Positions 1-8,587 of a DNA stretch of 64,000 nt are shown piece after piece (the first letter of the stretch is position 1; each line of letters starts with the position of its first letter). The stretch covers positions 1,577,001 to 1,641,000 of the forward strand of contig NC_090172.1 of the NCBI RefSeq assembly GCF_024679245.1, written 5' to 3'. A program made the translations under genes and the position numbers. Source of the DNA: Pseudorasbora parva. Its lineage: Eukaryota > Chordata > Actinopteri > Cypriniformes > Gobionidae. A model generated the notes under the pieces. The model had not been told where the DNA came from. It was given only the letters and a program-made list of their open reading frames with translations, and did no database searches.

Positions 1-155
1 AACAGCGCTATATAAATGTAACAAATTATTTTGATTATTATGAAAAGTCCATCAATGCAAGTCTATGGGATATTTATTGTGAAATGCAATATATGTAAAT
101 CTGTAAAGAAACCAGTCAGAATTGTCAAATGTAATCATTTTGCAACATTTCTTAC

Positions 156-271
156 GTTATCTTCTGTGATTTTCCGCTGTCAGTCACAGTAATAACAGCT
201 GTGCCAGTGGTTGACAAACCTTTTCCTTCCAGGTCAGCAGCCACAACTGTCACAGTGTATTTGGGCCATTT
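156..271 (-). CDS. Cadherin-like exon 8' (end of EC2, duplicate copy)
   Basis: This 116-bp exon has an acceptor ending CCAG and donor GTAAGA. It encodes [18 protein letters not shown], the last strands of EC2, then ends [11 protein letters not shown]. It has lost the DxNDN calcium-ligand linker expected between EC2 and EC3, as has exon 8 of the same gene, while locus A keeps DSNDN. It starts in phase 0 and ends in phase 2. Compared with exon 8 it has one coding difference that I see (Leu to Val). Confidence 0.75.
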
Positions 272-354
272 CTGGAAGGGAAGATGATTTCACATGAGTT
301 TGTTTACATTAAATTATCCTTCACCACTGCGAGATCATTCCTCAGATTTCTCAC

Positions 355-527
355 CTCTTTGTCCAAGCCTTCAGAATTCACAGAAATTCCTCCAGTAACA
401 GAGTTGATTTGAAACATGTTTGGATTTGGCAATTCTGGTTCTTGCTTGATTATTGAGTATCTGAGATCTGCATTGTAAGTATCTGGATCATCTGTATCAG
501 TGGCTGTGACGGTCATAAACTCATGAC
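355..527 (-). CDS. Cadherin-like exon 7' (EC2, duplicate copy)
   Basis: This 173-bp exon lies between an acceptor ending GAAG and donor GTGAGA. It encodes most of EC2 with the calcium-binding motif [16 protein letters not shown] and ends in GLDKE, the counterpart of LDRE. Translation runs past the donor for about 16 more residues, but joining at GLDKE to the KWPKYT start of the next exon restores the usual cadherin sequence, so I place the exon end there. It enters in phase 1 and leaves in phase 0. Four replacement differences and no silent ones separate it from exon 7. Confidence 0.78.
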
Positions 528-615
528 CTTCAGAGAGAGAAGAATAAAGACTGATTAGGCGGTACGAGCTGAAGAGGCTGAAACCATTTCACTGAGAAAC
601 TGCACCTACACCTAC

Positions 616-763
616 CTATTTTAACAGCTTTAGGAACTTCTCCATTGAATGGATTTTGTGTAAAAACAGGAGGATTATCATTTGCATCCATCACATTTAC
701 AATAATCTCCATTGGACATTCTGCTATAGAAGGCACATCAGCTCCAGAGGCATGAGCGACAAG
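616..763 (-). CDS. Cadherin-like exon 6' (EC1/EC2 junction, duplicate copy)
   Basis: This 148-bp exon with intact TTTAG acceptor and GTAGGT donor encodes the last EC1 strand (LVAHASGAD), the calcium-binding linker DANDNPPVF and the start of EC2 ([10 protein letters not shown]). It ends in phase 1. Three replacement differences (Glu/Val, Ser/Cys, Ile/Met) and no silent ones separate it from exon 6 at 2545-2692. Confidence 0.78.
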
Positions 764-1067
764 CTAAAGACAGGAGAAGAAATAAAGGCACGTTAAGAGG
801 CAAATATCTGCGGTTGAAACTTTTAGTCCATGTCTGCTAGCTTTGAGACATTAAAATGCAACTGTAGTTGAAGAAAACGTACTATTTTTAGTAGATATAT
901 AAATGAAAAAAATAAATACAAATAATTTACGGCCTCTGCAAACACATCAAAAAAGTGTAAAGCATTTAAATGTTTTATCTGATTAACTGACAACTTTTGC
1001 AGACAATCCAATGCTGAAATACACTAAGAACTAACTGTTGATTTTAAAACGCACTAAATCAACTTAC

Positions 1068-1223
1068 TCTGTATGAAGCTTTTGTTTCTCTGTCGAGTGG
1101 CCGAGTCACAGACACAAACCCAGAAAATTTGTCTATAATAAAAGTCCCCTTAGGGTCCATATCGGCCCCTTCACCGGTGATCTTGAACTGCATCTGAGTT
1201 TCTCTAGAATAGTCCGACTTGAT
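1068..1223 (-). CDS. Cadherin-like exon 5' (EC1, duplicate copy)
   Basis: This 156-bp exon starts and ends in phase 0, with a TTTAG acceptor and GTAAGT donor. It encodes the EC1 core, with [15 protein letters not shown] and the calcium-binding [11 protein letters not shown]. Against exon 5 (3003-3158) I count nine base differences making seven amino-acid changes and no silent change. The frame and splice sites are intact, so it could serve as an alternative to exon 5. Confidence 0.78.
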
Positions 1224-1318
1224 CTAAATACAGAAAAATACAGAAAGAAATAACAGAACGAAGTCAATAACAGACAAACCTCTTCTCAGCCATAACATTT
1301 TGAATGACTTTCACTCAC

Positions 1319-1398
1319 CTGAGCCAGCTTTATTGGGAAAGGACCTCGGCTGTTCTCAAGTACACTGAACGGAGGAATAATCCAACCTGCTCTCTTTG
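1319..1398 (-). pseudogene. Truncated cadherin-like exon 4' at duplication breakpoint
   Basis: This is the 3' half of an exon 4 copy, encoding the start of EC1 ([20 protein letters not shown]) up to an intact GTGAGT donor. The 5' half, with the acceptor and furin site, is missing. At about 1390-1399 homology to exon 4 stops and runs into half a MITE. This is the breakpoint of the roughly 1.93-kb tandem duplication. Without an acceptor the fragment should not be spliced in. Confidence 0.75.
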
Positions 1399-1929
1399 AA
1401 AAAATATCTTATGTCGTTTTACTGATCTAGTAAATACATCTTGATTTAAGAATTGTTAGATATTTAGGCTAGAAACAAGACAAAATTACTAAGTAAAAAG
1501 ATAATTTTTTGCAGTGTATTCTATTTTGCCTGGAAACGCTTCAAACACGCTTGCATGTTGCGTGAAAAATAGGCATCTGTTCTATTTCTAGCATGGACAC
1601 GATTTCAAAGATGCACACTATTTTGTGCAAGCTCTAGTTTTGCAGTGTGTCGCCGGCCTGAAGTCTTGCGAGATTTTGCGAGATTTGCTGTGTTTACAGT
1701 CGGGACTCTGGTTGAAAATCTGTTCATGTGTGGTGTGCTGTCTTTGTCACATCATGGCACACCACACACTATAGGAGCAAAACGGTTAAATCTAGGATAA
1801 TTGTTCCTCATGTTTGTGGTATATCACATTTTGAAAATCTTATAAGATGTAAAAAATCTTTTGGTGTGTACCCATCATAAGGTTTGTCTCTTATTCAGTA
1901 ATACAACAAAGTTAATTTATTTTGGCTGC
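1399..1929. other. Duplication junction with half a MITE; otherwise unassigned
   Basis: From about 1400 to 1517 lies one half of the TIR-bearing MITE family that is whole at 26496-26755: it ends in AGAAACAAGACAAAATTACT and TTTTTTGCAGTG. The remaining 400 bp hold no gene or repeat I recognise. Confidence 0.55.
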
Positions 1930-2084
1930 AACAGCGCTATATAAATGTAACAAATTATTTTTATTATTATGAAAAGTCCATCAATGCAAGTCTATGGGAT
2001 ATTTATTGTGAAATGCAAGATCTGTAAATCTCTAAAGAAACCAGTCAGAATTGTCAAATGTAATCATTTTGCAACATTTCTTAC

Positions 2085-2200
2085 GTTATCTTCTGTGATT
2101 TTCCGCTGTCAGTCACAGTAATAACAGCTGTGCCAGTGGTTGACAAACCTTTTCCTTCCAGGTCAGCAGCCACAACTGTCAAAGTGTATTTGGGCCATTT
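2085..2200 (-). CDS. Cadherin-like exon 8 of locus B (end of EC2)
   Basis: This 116-bp exon encodes [18 protein letters not shown] and ends [11 protein letters not shown] before donor GTAAGA. Compared with the 131-bp exon 8 of locus A (36036-36166) it is 15 bp shorter, an in-frame loss that removes the NDN of the EC2-EC3 calcium linker. Established cadherin structure says DxNDN ligands rigidify the linker, so calcium binding there should be weakened; that is inference. Confidence 0.78.
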
Positions 2201-2283
2201 CTGGAAGGGAAGATGATTTCACATGAGTTTGTTTACATTAAATTATCCTTCACCACTGCGAGATCATTCCTCAGATTTCTCAC

Positions 2284-2456
2284 CTCTTTGTCCAAGCCTT
2301 CAGAATTCACAGAAATTCCTCCAGTAAAAGAGTTGATTTGAAACATGTTTGGATTTGGCAATTCTGGTTCTTGCTTGATTATTGAGTATCTGAGATCTGC
2401 ATTGTAAGTATCTGGATCATCTGCATCAGTGGCTGGGACGGTCATAAACTCAAGAC
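2284..2456 (-). CDS. Cadherin-like exon 7 of locus B (EC2)
   Basis: This 173-bp exon encodes EC2 with [16 protein letters not shown] and GLDKE, between an acceptor ending AAG and donor GTGAGA. It enters in phase 1 and leaves in phase 0. It differs from exon 7' by four replacements, including Pro for Thr in the strand just before the DADD motif ([10 protein letters not shown]). Confidence 0.8.
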
Positions 2457-2544
2457 CTTCAGAGAGTGAAGAATAAAGACTGATTAGGCGGTACGAGCTG
2501 AAGAGGCTGAAACCATTTCACTGAGAAACTGCACCTACACCTAC

Positions 2545-2692
2545 CTATTTTAACAGCTTTAGGAACTTCTCCATTGAATGGATTTTGTGTAAAAACAGGA
2601 GGATTATCATTTGCATCCATCACATTTACAATAATCTCAATTGGACTTTCTGCTATAGAAGGCTCATCAGCTCCAGAGGCATGAGCGACAAG
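2545..2692 (-). CDS. Cadherin-like exon 6 of locus B (EC1/EC2 junction)
   Basis: This 148-bp exon encodes [16 protein letters not shown], then the calcium-binding linker DANDNPPVF and the EC2 start. It has a TTTAG acceptor and GTAGGT donor. The HAV tripeptide of many type I cadherins appears here as HAS (HAT in locus A). Confidence 0.8.
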
Positions 2693-3002
2693 CTAAAAAC
2701 AGGAGAAGAAATAAAGGCACGTTAAGAGGCAAATATCTGCGGTTGAAACTTTTAGTCCATGTCTGCTAGCTTTGAGACATTAAAATGCAACTGTAGTTGA
2801 AGAAAACGTACTATTTTTAGTAGATATATAAATGAAAAAAATAAATACAAATAATTTACGGCCTCTGCAAACACATCAAAAAAGTGTAAAGCATTTAAAT
2901 GTTTTATCTGATTAACTGACAACTTTTGCAGACAATCCAATGCTGAAATACACTAAGAACTAACTGTTGATTTTAAAAGTTAGAGGCACTAAATCAACTT
3001 AC

Positions 3003-3158
3003 CATGTATGAAGCTTTTGTTTCTCTGTCGAGTGGCCGAGTCACAAACACAAACCCAGAATGTTTGTCTATAATAAAAGTCCCCTTAGGGTCCAGATCGG
3101 CCCCTTCACCGGTGATCTTGTACTGCATCCGAGTTTCTTTAGAATAGTCCGACTTGAT
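3003..3158 (-). CDS. Cadherin-like exon 5 of locus B (EC1)
   Basis: This 156-bp, 52-residue exon is phase 0 at both ends. It encodes the EC1 core with [18 protein letters not shown] and the calcium motif RPLDRE. The acceptor is TTTAG and the donor GTAAGT. It lies 85 bp from exon 4. Exon 5' at 1068-1223 is its tandem copy. Confidence 0.82.
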
Positions 3159-3243
3159 CTAAATACAGAAAGAAATAACAGAATGAAGTTAATACCAGAA
3201 AAACTTCTTCTCAGCCATAACATTTTGAATGACTTTCACTCAC

Positions 3244-3384
3244 CTGGACCAGCTTTATTGGGAAAGGACCTCGGCTGTTCTCAAGTACACTGAACGGAGG
3301 AATAACCCAACCTCTCTTTGCTCTCCTCAGACCCGTCGAAGACTTTGGAAATGTCAGAACCAGATCATCGGAAGCAGATTCCAT
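3244..3384 (-). CDS. Cadherin-like exon 4 of locus B (furin site and EC1 start)
   Basis: This 141-bp, 47-residue, phase-0 exon begins [16 protein letters not shown], followed by the proprotein-convertase site RRAKR and mature EC1 start [20 protein letters not shown]. The conserved Trp used for strand swapping is present, preceded by Gly instead of the usual Asp. The acceptor is preceded by a perfect TACTAAC branch-point-like motif. DIRS-1 sits 36 bp upstream of the exon in intron 3. Confidence 0.85.
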
Positions 3385-3676
3385 CTAAAAAAAGTTAGTA
3401 AAATGCAATGAGCAAAAAAAACGTCTCGGGTTACTATTGTAACCCTTGTTCCCTGAGAGGGAACGAGACACTGCGTCGTCGAGTGACGACACTCTGGGAA
3501 CGCCCCCAGCGTGACGGCTCTGAAGTATGAATGAAATCAGCCACCAATCCGATTGGTGCAACGTCGTGACGTAACCGGCGACGGCGTACACGGAAGCTAT
3601 AAGAAGGCGCCGCCCCAAACAACAGACAGCCTTTGCGATGAAGCGAGCGCTCTACGTGTAGGTGTGGCGACGAGAC

Positions 3677-3787
3677 GCAGTGTCTCGTTCCCTCTCAGGG
3701 AACAAGGGTTACAATAGTAACCCGAGACGTTCCCTATATCGAGGGAACTCAACACTGCATCGTCGAGTGACGACACTCTGGGAACGT
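3677..3787. repeat. Internal complementary region of DIRS-1
   Basis: 3677-3729 is the reverse complement of the left end (3420-3474) and 3730-3787 of the right end (about 8718-8776). The two meet at one GTT. In the DIRS replication model this region templates completion of the ends. Confidence 0.9.
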
Positions 3788-3850
3788 CAATACCCACTAT
3801 GCCACACCGAGACACGCCCATCCTGGTGTGAAGCTGGATCCCAGGCACAC

Positions 3851-4897
3851 TCAGGACGCAAGCACTCTAGCACCCGGCGTAGCCGGGAGGTCCAGCTTAT
3901 AAAATCTTATAAAGGTGTGTGGATTAGCCCAACCCGCCGCCTCACAAATCTCAATAAGTGAGGCTCCCGAAAGGAGGGCCACCGAGGAGGCCAAGCCCCT
4001 CGTAGAGTGAGCCCTCACGGCCATGGGTGAAGGCATATTGCGCACCCGATAAGCCGTGGCTATCGCCTGCACGATCCAGTTACTAATAGTCTGTCTCGCC
4101 GCAGGCAACCCTTTCTTAGGGGGGCCAAAGCACACCAGAAGCTGGTCCGATTTCCTCCATTGAGCTGACCTGTTTAGATAGATCCTCAATGCCCTAACCG
4201 GGCAGAGCAGGTGCAGCCTAGCTTCCTCTGCCGTCGCGTGAGGCGGAGGATGAAAAGCCTGAAGAAATACCGACCCCATCCCTGAAGAAGGGACCTTGGG
4301 CACGTAGCCCGGTCTAGGATGCAAGATAGCTTTCACCCCGCCCGGGGCAAACTCCAAGCAAGTAGGCGTGACCGCCAATGCCTGGAGGTCCCCCACTCTC
4401 CTCAGAGAAGTGATGGCGAGGAGAAATGCTACCTTCAGGGTCAGATTTCTCGCCTCAGCCGACTCCAATGGTTCGAAGGGGGCCTCAGCCAACCCCTCCA
4501 GAACCACCGCCAGGTCCCAAGCCGGGACTCTGGGATGAGCCGCAGGCCTCAATCTCCTAGCCCCACAGAGAAAACGCACAACCAAGTGGTGTCTACCCAA
4601 AGGGCCCCCTTCCAAAGGCGAGTGGAAAGCCCCTATGGCTGCCACATACACCTTCAGAGTGGATGGGGTCAAACCCGCGGAGAAACGGTCCTGGAGGAAC
4701 TCCAGTACTGAAGCGATTGCGCAGTCAACTGGGTCCACCCCCCTTTCTCTACACCAGCTAGTAAAGACATTCCACTTTAGGCTATACAGTTTCCTCGTAG
4801 AGGGAGCCCTAGAGCTGAGAATGGTCTCAACGACCTCCTGTGGCAGACCCTCCTCTAGGTACTGTGCCCCCTCAGAGGCCAGACCCAGAGGTTCCAC
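3851..4897 (-). CDS. DIRS-1 tyrosine recombinase ORF3
   Basis: This 348-codon frame opens after a TGA and has no ATG at the start, so expression probably uses the ORF2 overlap. The N-terminal SAM-like core-binding part (SSRAPSTRKLYSLKWNVF) is followed by the catalytic domain: Arg in TSLRRVGDL (about 166), HSTR (His 297, Arg 300), GW (323) and nucleophile Tyr in FIRFYKL (333). It recombines the circular DNA copy into the target, replacing the integrase of LTR elements (family knowledge). Confidence 0.9.
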   Translation of the reverse strand: MEPLGLASEGAQYLEEGLPQEVVETILSSRAPSTRKLYSLKWNVFTSWCRERGVDPVDCAIASVLEFLQDRFSAGLTPSTLKVYVAAIGAFHSPLEGGPLGRHHLVVRFLCGARRLRPAAHPRVPAWDLAVVLEGLAEAPFEPLESAEARNLTLKVAFLLAITSLRRVGDLQALAVTPTCLEFAPGGVKAILHPRPGYVPKVPSSGMGSVFLQAFHPPPHATAEEARLHLLCPVRALRIYLNRSAQWRKSDQLLVCFGPPKKGLPAARQTISNWIVQAIATAYRVRNMPSPMAVRAHSTRGLASSVALLSGASLIEICEAAGWANPHTFIRFYKLDLPATPGARVLAS

Positions 4898-6762
4898 AAC
4901 TCATGCCTGGGGTGGAAAATCACACCCCCTGCCTGAGACAGCAAATCCCTCCTCAGAGGGACCTGCCACGGGGTCCCGTCTAGAAGTGCCACAATGTCGG
5001 AGAACCAAGCTCGGGACGGCCACCGGGGTGCCACTAATAGGAGGCTGATGCCCTCCCGGCGGACTTGCTCTAGAACTCCCGGGAGCAGAATGATCGGGGG
5101 AAATGCGTACAGACGCTGCCTCGGCCACGTCTGTGTCATGGCATCCAGCCCCAACGGGGCCGGAGGCCTGAGGCTGAACCACAGTGGGCAGTGGGTCGTT
5201 TCTACGGAAGCAAACAGATCCACTTCCACTGGGCCGAACCTCTCGCAAATGGCCTCCACCACCTCTGGATGGAGCCGCCACTCCCCGGGCCTCAGCCCCT
5301 GCCTCGACAGGACATCCGCTCCCTGGTTCTGGTCCCCTGGGACATACATCGCTCTGAGAGACGACAGTTTCCCCTGGGACCACAGGAGGATCTGAAGCGC
5401 CAATTTGCATAGTGGGCGTGACCTCAGACCCCCCTGGTGATTGAGATACGATACCACCGACGTATTGTCGGATCGTATCAGGACATGGTGGCCGTGAAGG
5501 TCTGGGAGAAAGCTCCTCAAAGCTTTGTAAACCGCCAACATTTCCAAGCAATTTATGTGCCAGGAGGAATGTTGGGGTCCCCACGAACCCCTCATGAACC
5601 GGCCTTCCATGACCGCGCCCCAGCCCGTGAGGGAGGCGTCTGTTGAAAGGATCTTCCTGCAACATAACGCTCCTAACACGGGCCCCTGGGACAGGAACCT
5701 CGGATCCTTCCATATAACGAGGGAACGAAGGCATCTGCGCGTTACCCTGATCATACGGAAAGGTTTTCCCCTCGAGGAAAACCCCTTGGTTCCTAGCCAC
5801 CACTGGAGGGGCCTCATGTATAGCAGACCCAAGGGAATTACGTTGGATGCTGCTGCCATGAGTCCCAGCAGTCTCTGCAACTGCTTCACAGTGCGGCTGT
5901 GGCCTAGCTTCACCCCTGAGACCTCCGCCAGTATAGAACCCACCCGTGCGGGAGACATGCTCGCTCGCATCGAGGTTGAGTCCCATACCACCCCGAGGAA
6001 CGTAGTCCTCTGGGCGGGTATCAACACGCTCTTGGCCGTGTTCAGTCTCAGCCCCAAGCACCTGAGATGGGCTAAAACAACATCTCGATGCCGAATCGCC
6101 ATCTCGCGCGACTTTGCCATAATGAGCCAGTCGTCGATGTAATTCAGCACACGGATGCCCTGCAGCCTCATAGGGGCCAGAGCTGCATCCATGCACTTCG
6201 TGAAGGTGCGAGGGGAAAGAGCTAGACCGAAAGGAAGCACCCGATATTGGTACGCTTCGCCCCCGAAAGCGAACCTCAGGAACTTCCTGTGGGCAGGAAG
6301 GATGGAGACATGAAAGTATGCGTCCTTTAGATCTATCGTGACGAACCAGTCCTCGAACTGGATCAGATTCACGATCATTTGAATTGTGAGCATCTTGAAC
6401 CTGAATCTCCTCAGAGACCGATTCAAGTACCTCAGATCTAATATTGGACGTAAGCCTCCACCCTTTTTGGGAACAATGAAATAACGGCTGTAAAAGCCCG
6501 ACTCCCTGTCTGGCGGAGGGATCTTTTCTATCGCCCCCTTGACCAGCAGAGACTGTACTTCTTGTTCCATAACCTGCCTCTGGGCCGGGGGGACCACAGT
6601 CCAGACCACCCCGCTGAACTTCGGTGGTGGAACTCTGAACTGCAATCTGTACCCCCTTCCCACTGTACTCAGGACCCAAGCAGAAATATTCGGGAGACAC
6701 ATCCATGCGCCGATATATTCTACTAGGGGAACCAGCTCTCGAGGCTGGTCTCTGGTACCCAC
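4855..6762 (-). CDS. DIRS-1 reverse transcriptase / RNase H / methyltransferase-like ORF2
   Basis: This 635-codon open frame begins at a GTG, so the true start is unclear and could lie upstream or depend on frameshifting. The RT palm carries VTIDLKDAYF (Asp about 144) and YIDDW (208-211). RNase H carries STDAS (375), CLEM (407), SDN (432) and GADVLSR (483). The C-terminal part (VDLFAS ... LYAFPPIILLPGVLEQVRRE) corresponds to the region named DAM-like methyltransferase in DIRS literature. It overlaps ORF3 by 43 bp. All catalytic residues I can check are present. Confidence 0.9.
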   Translation of the reverse strand: MGTRDQPRELVPLVEYIGAWMCLPNISAWVLSTVGRGYRLQFRVPPPKFSGVVWTVVPPAQRQVMEQEVQSLLVKGAIEKIPPPDRESGFYSRYFIVPKKGGGLRPILDLRYLNRSLRRFRFKMLTIQMIVNLIQFEDWFVTIDLKDAYFHVSILPAHRKFLRFAFGGEAYQYRVLPFGLALSPRTFTKCMDAALAPMRLQGIRVLNYIDDWLIMAKSREMAIRHRDVVLAHLRCLGLRLNTAKSVLIPAQRTTFLGVVWDSTSMRASMSPARVGSILAEVSGVKLGHSRTVKQLQRLLGLMAAASNVIPLGLLYMRPLQWWLGTKGFSSRGKPFRMIRVTRRCLRSLVIWKDPRFLSQGPVLGALCCRKILSTDASLTGWGAVMEGRFMRGSWGPQHSSWHINCLEMLAVYKALRSFLPDLHGHHVLIRSDNTSVVSYLNHQGGLRSRPLCKLALQILLWSQGKLSSLRAMYVPGDQNQGADVLSRQGLRPGEWRLHPEVVEAICERFGPVEVDLFASVETTHCPLWFSLRPPAPLGLDAMTQTWPRQRLYAFPPIILLPGVLEQVRREGISLLLVAPRWPSRAWFSDIVALLDGTPWQVPLRRDLLSQAGGVIFHPRHELWNLWVWPLRGHST

Positions 6763-7021
6763 CGAACCCCCTGCCCAACCCCCTGAAGCGGCCGCCCGGC
6801 AGAGCTTAGTCGGGGAGGATTTTCGGTGTGCGCACGCATTCGCTGCCCCGCCGCAGGTCGATTTCGAGGCGGCTGGGACAGCACACGTACGCGGGAAAAC
6901 GATGAGGCCCGAAGCGTTGTTAACGGCGGGAAAACAACATCGATTTCCCCAGAGCTGCGGGCTCGGAACGACCTCGGTCGTCCGCCCCCGGGAGGGCCAG
7001 CTCTGAGCGATCCCGCCGCAG

Positions 7022-8503
7022 CTAGGGCCGCTTGCCAGAAGCCTTCTTCGCCTGAAGGACTTCCCTCAAGTCGCCCTTCGGCTTAGAAGACTTCTGGCGA
7101 GAACGTCGCCTCCTTTGCCAGGCTCCCTCGGGAGGGGCGCGGGAAGCGACGCTCTCCTTTTGCGCCTGTCTGTGGGCGCTGGTGGAGGGCCGGGACTGGC
7201 CGCCAGAGACCTCCCTGCTGGCTACAGGAGGCCCCTGGCGGCGAGGGAGATACTGCCGGAAAGCCGCCGACTGTTTCCTCACCTCCTGGAATCTCTCGAC
7301 AATGCTATTGACTGCGTCGCCGAAGAGACCCACAGGAGCTATCGGGGAATCCAGAAGGAAGGATTTCTCCTTCTCCTTCATCCCCGACAGGTTTAACCAA
7401 AGGTGCCTCTCCACGCACACCATGCCAGCCATAGAGCGGCCGATAGCACGGGCCGTCTCTTTGGTGACGCGGAGAGACAAGTCGGTAGCTTTCCGCAGCT
7501 CTGTAATATCGTCCGGAGACGGACCCTCTCCCTCATCGAGCTCTTTGAGGAGCTCAGCTTGGTATGCCTGCAGTACCGCCATGGTGTGCAGGCAACTACC
7601 AGCTCTACCGGCCGCTCGATAAGCCCTGCCCACCAGGGACGACGTGTCCCTGCATGGCTTGGTGGGCAGGACAGGGGCTTTCAGGGACGCTGCTGCCTCG
7701 GGAGACAGGTAGCTCGCTAGTGCCTCCTCGATGCGAGGCAGCGTCCCATAACCAGCCTCAGCCGCACCCACGACACACCCGAAGTCAAGAACTGGGGGTG
7801 TCGATAGGCGCGACGAGTATGGTTTTCCCCATGATTTGCACAACTCATTGTGCAAATCCGGGAAAAACGGCAAGCCCCTGCGTGGCGGCTGAGCACGCTT
7901 TTTGAAGAAGCATCCATCCAACCTGCTCACAGGCTGGACTTCCACCTCTTCCTGTGGCCAGTCGATACTGAGTTTGGCCACAGCACGTGTCAGCACGTCC
8001 ACCAGCTCTTCTTGAGCGGGAGAGTGAAGAGGTGAATTCACCTGCACTCCGCCCGCCTCCAGGCTGAACTGATCTGATCCCTCGGAATCAGACAGCATCA
8101 GCACTGGGTTATCGACCTCGTGGGAAGAAGCCGCAGCGCGGGCTTCCTCACGAGGCGGAAGAGCGTCTGAATCATCGGACGAGGATTGGGAAGATGCCTC
8201 AGCATGCCCGCCTCCCGTCGCGAGATCCAGTTGTGAGCCCCAGGATCTACGCCGCCGCGCTGCCTCAACAGACGCGGGACCAGACCCACGGGGCTCGCGA
8301 GCCTGACCGCCTTCGGTGAAGACGGCCAGCCGTGAGCGCAGCACCCGGAGCGGCAGCCTCTCACACTCGCTGCAGGCGGCACCCTCAAGCGCCGCCTGAG
8401 CGTGCTGCGCTCCGAGACACTGCACACACAGCTGGTGTGTGTCCGAGCCCGTAATGAAGCGCGGGCACGGATGAACACACCTTCTAAACTGCTCGCTTGC
8501 CAT
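7022..8503 (-). CDS. DIRS-1 gag-like ORF1
   Basis: This 493-aa ORF starts at an ATG in an intact frame. The N-terminus (MASEQFRRCVHPCPRF, then LCVQCLGAQHA and CSEC) has spaced cysteines suggesting metal binding, and recurs in DIRS-2 and DIRS-3. The middle is acidic and Ser-rich; the C-terminus is basic (QRRRRSRQKSSKPKG), as in nucleic-acid-binding gag proteins. It lies just inside the 5' ITR. The function as a structural protein is inferred from position in DIRS elements. Confidence 0.8.
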   Translation of the reverse strand: MASEQFRRCVHPCPRFITGSDTHQLCVQCLGAQHAQAALEGAACSECERLPLRVLRSRLAVFTEGGQAREPRGSGPASVEAARRRRSWGSQLDLATGGGHAEASSQSSSDDSDALPPREEARAAASSHEVDNPVLMLSDSEGSDQFSLEAGGVQVNSPLHSPAQEELVDVLTRAVAKLSIDWPQEEVEVQPVSRLDGCFFKKRAQPPRRGLPFFPDLHNELCKSWGKPYSSRLSTPPVLDFGCVVGAAEAGYGTLPRIEEALASYLSPEAAASLKAPVLPTKPCRDTSSLVGRAYRAAGRAGSCLHTMAVLQAYQAELLKELDEGEGPSPDDITELRKATDLSLRVTKETARAIGRSMAGMVCVERHLWLNLSGMKEKEKSFLLDSPIAPVGLFGDAVNSIVERFQEVRKQSAAFRQYLPRRQGPPVASREVSGGQSRPSTSAHRQAQKESVASRAPPEGAWQRRRRSRQKSSKPKGDLREVLQAKKASGKRP

Positions 8504-8587
8504 GCTTTCTTAGAGAGGGACTGATATTCAGACAGACAACAGTAAATAGACAAACAATATTCACACAGAGCGCCTCGCTGAAGAGCA

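Larger units (their letters stand above)
1..3313. repeat. Tandem duplication, offset about 1929 bp
   Basis: Positions 1-1398 repeat 1930-3320 at an offset of 1929 bp (1934 after a small indel near 1055). The unit covers intron 8, exons 8-5 and part of exon 4. The intron stretch 823-1020 is identical to 2752-2949. The duplication extends beyond position 1. Confidence 0.9.

Noticed and set aside
304..354. Extension of cadherin exon 7' beyond GLDKE
   Set aside because: The frame continues, but a GTGAGA donor after GLDKE and the KWPKYT start of the next exon restore the normal cadherin sequence; the extra residues match no cadherin.
4901..6778. 625-codon frame overlapping the DIRS-1 RT
   Set aside because: It is the shifted-frame shadow of ORF2; it has no domain motifs while ORF2 has all RT and RNase H residues.
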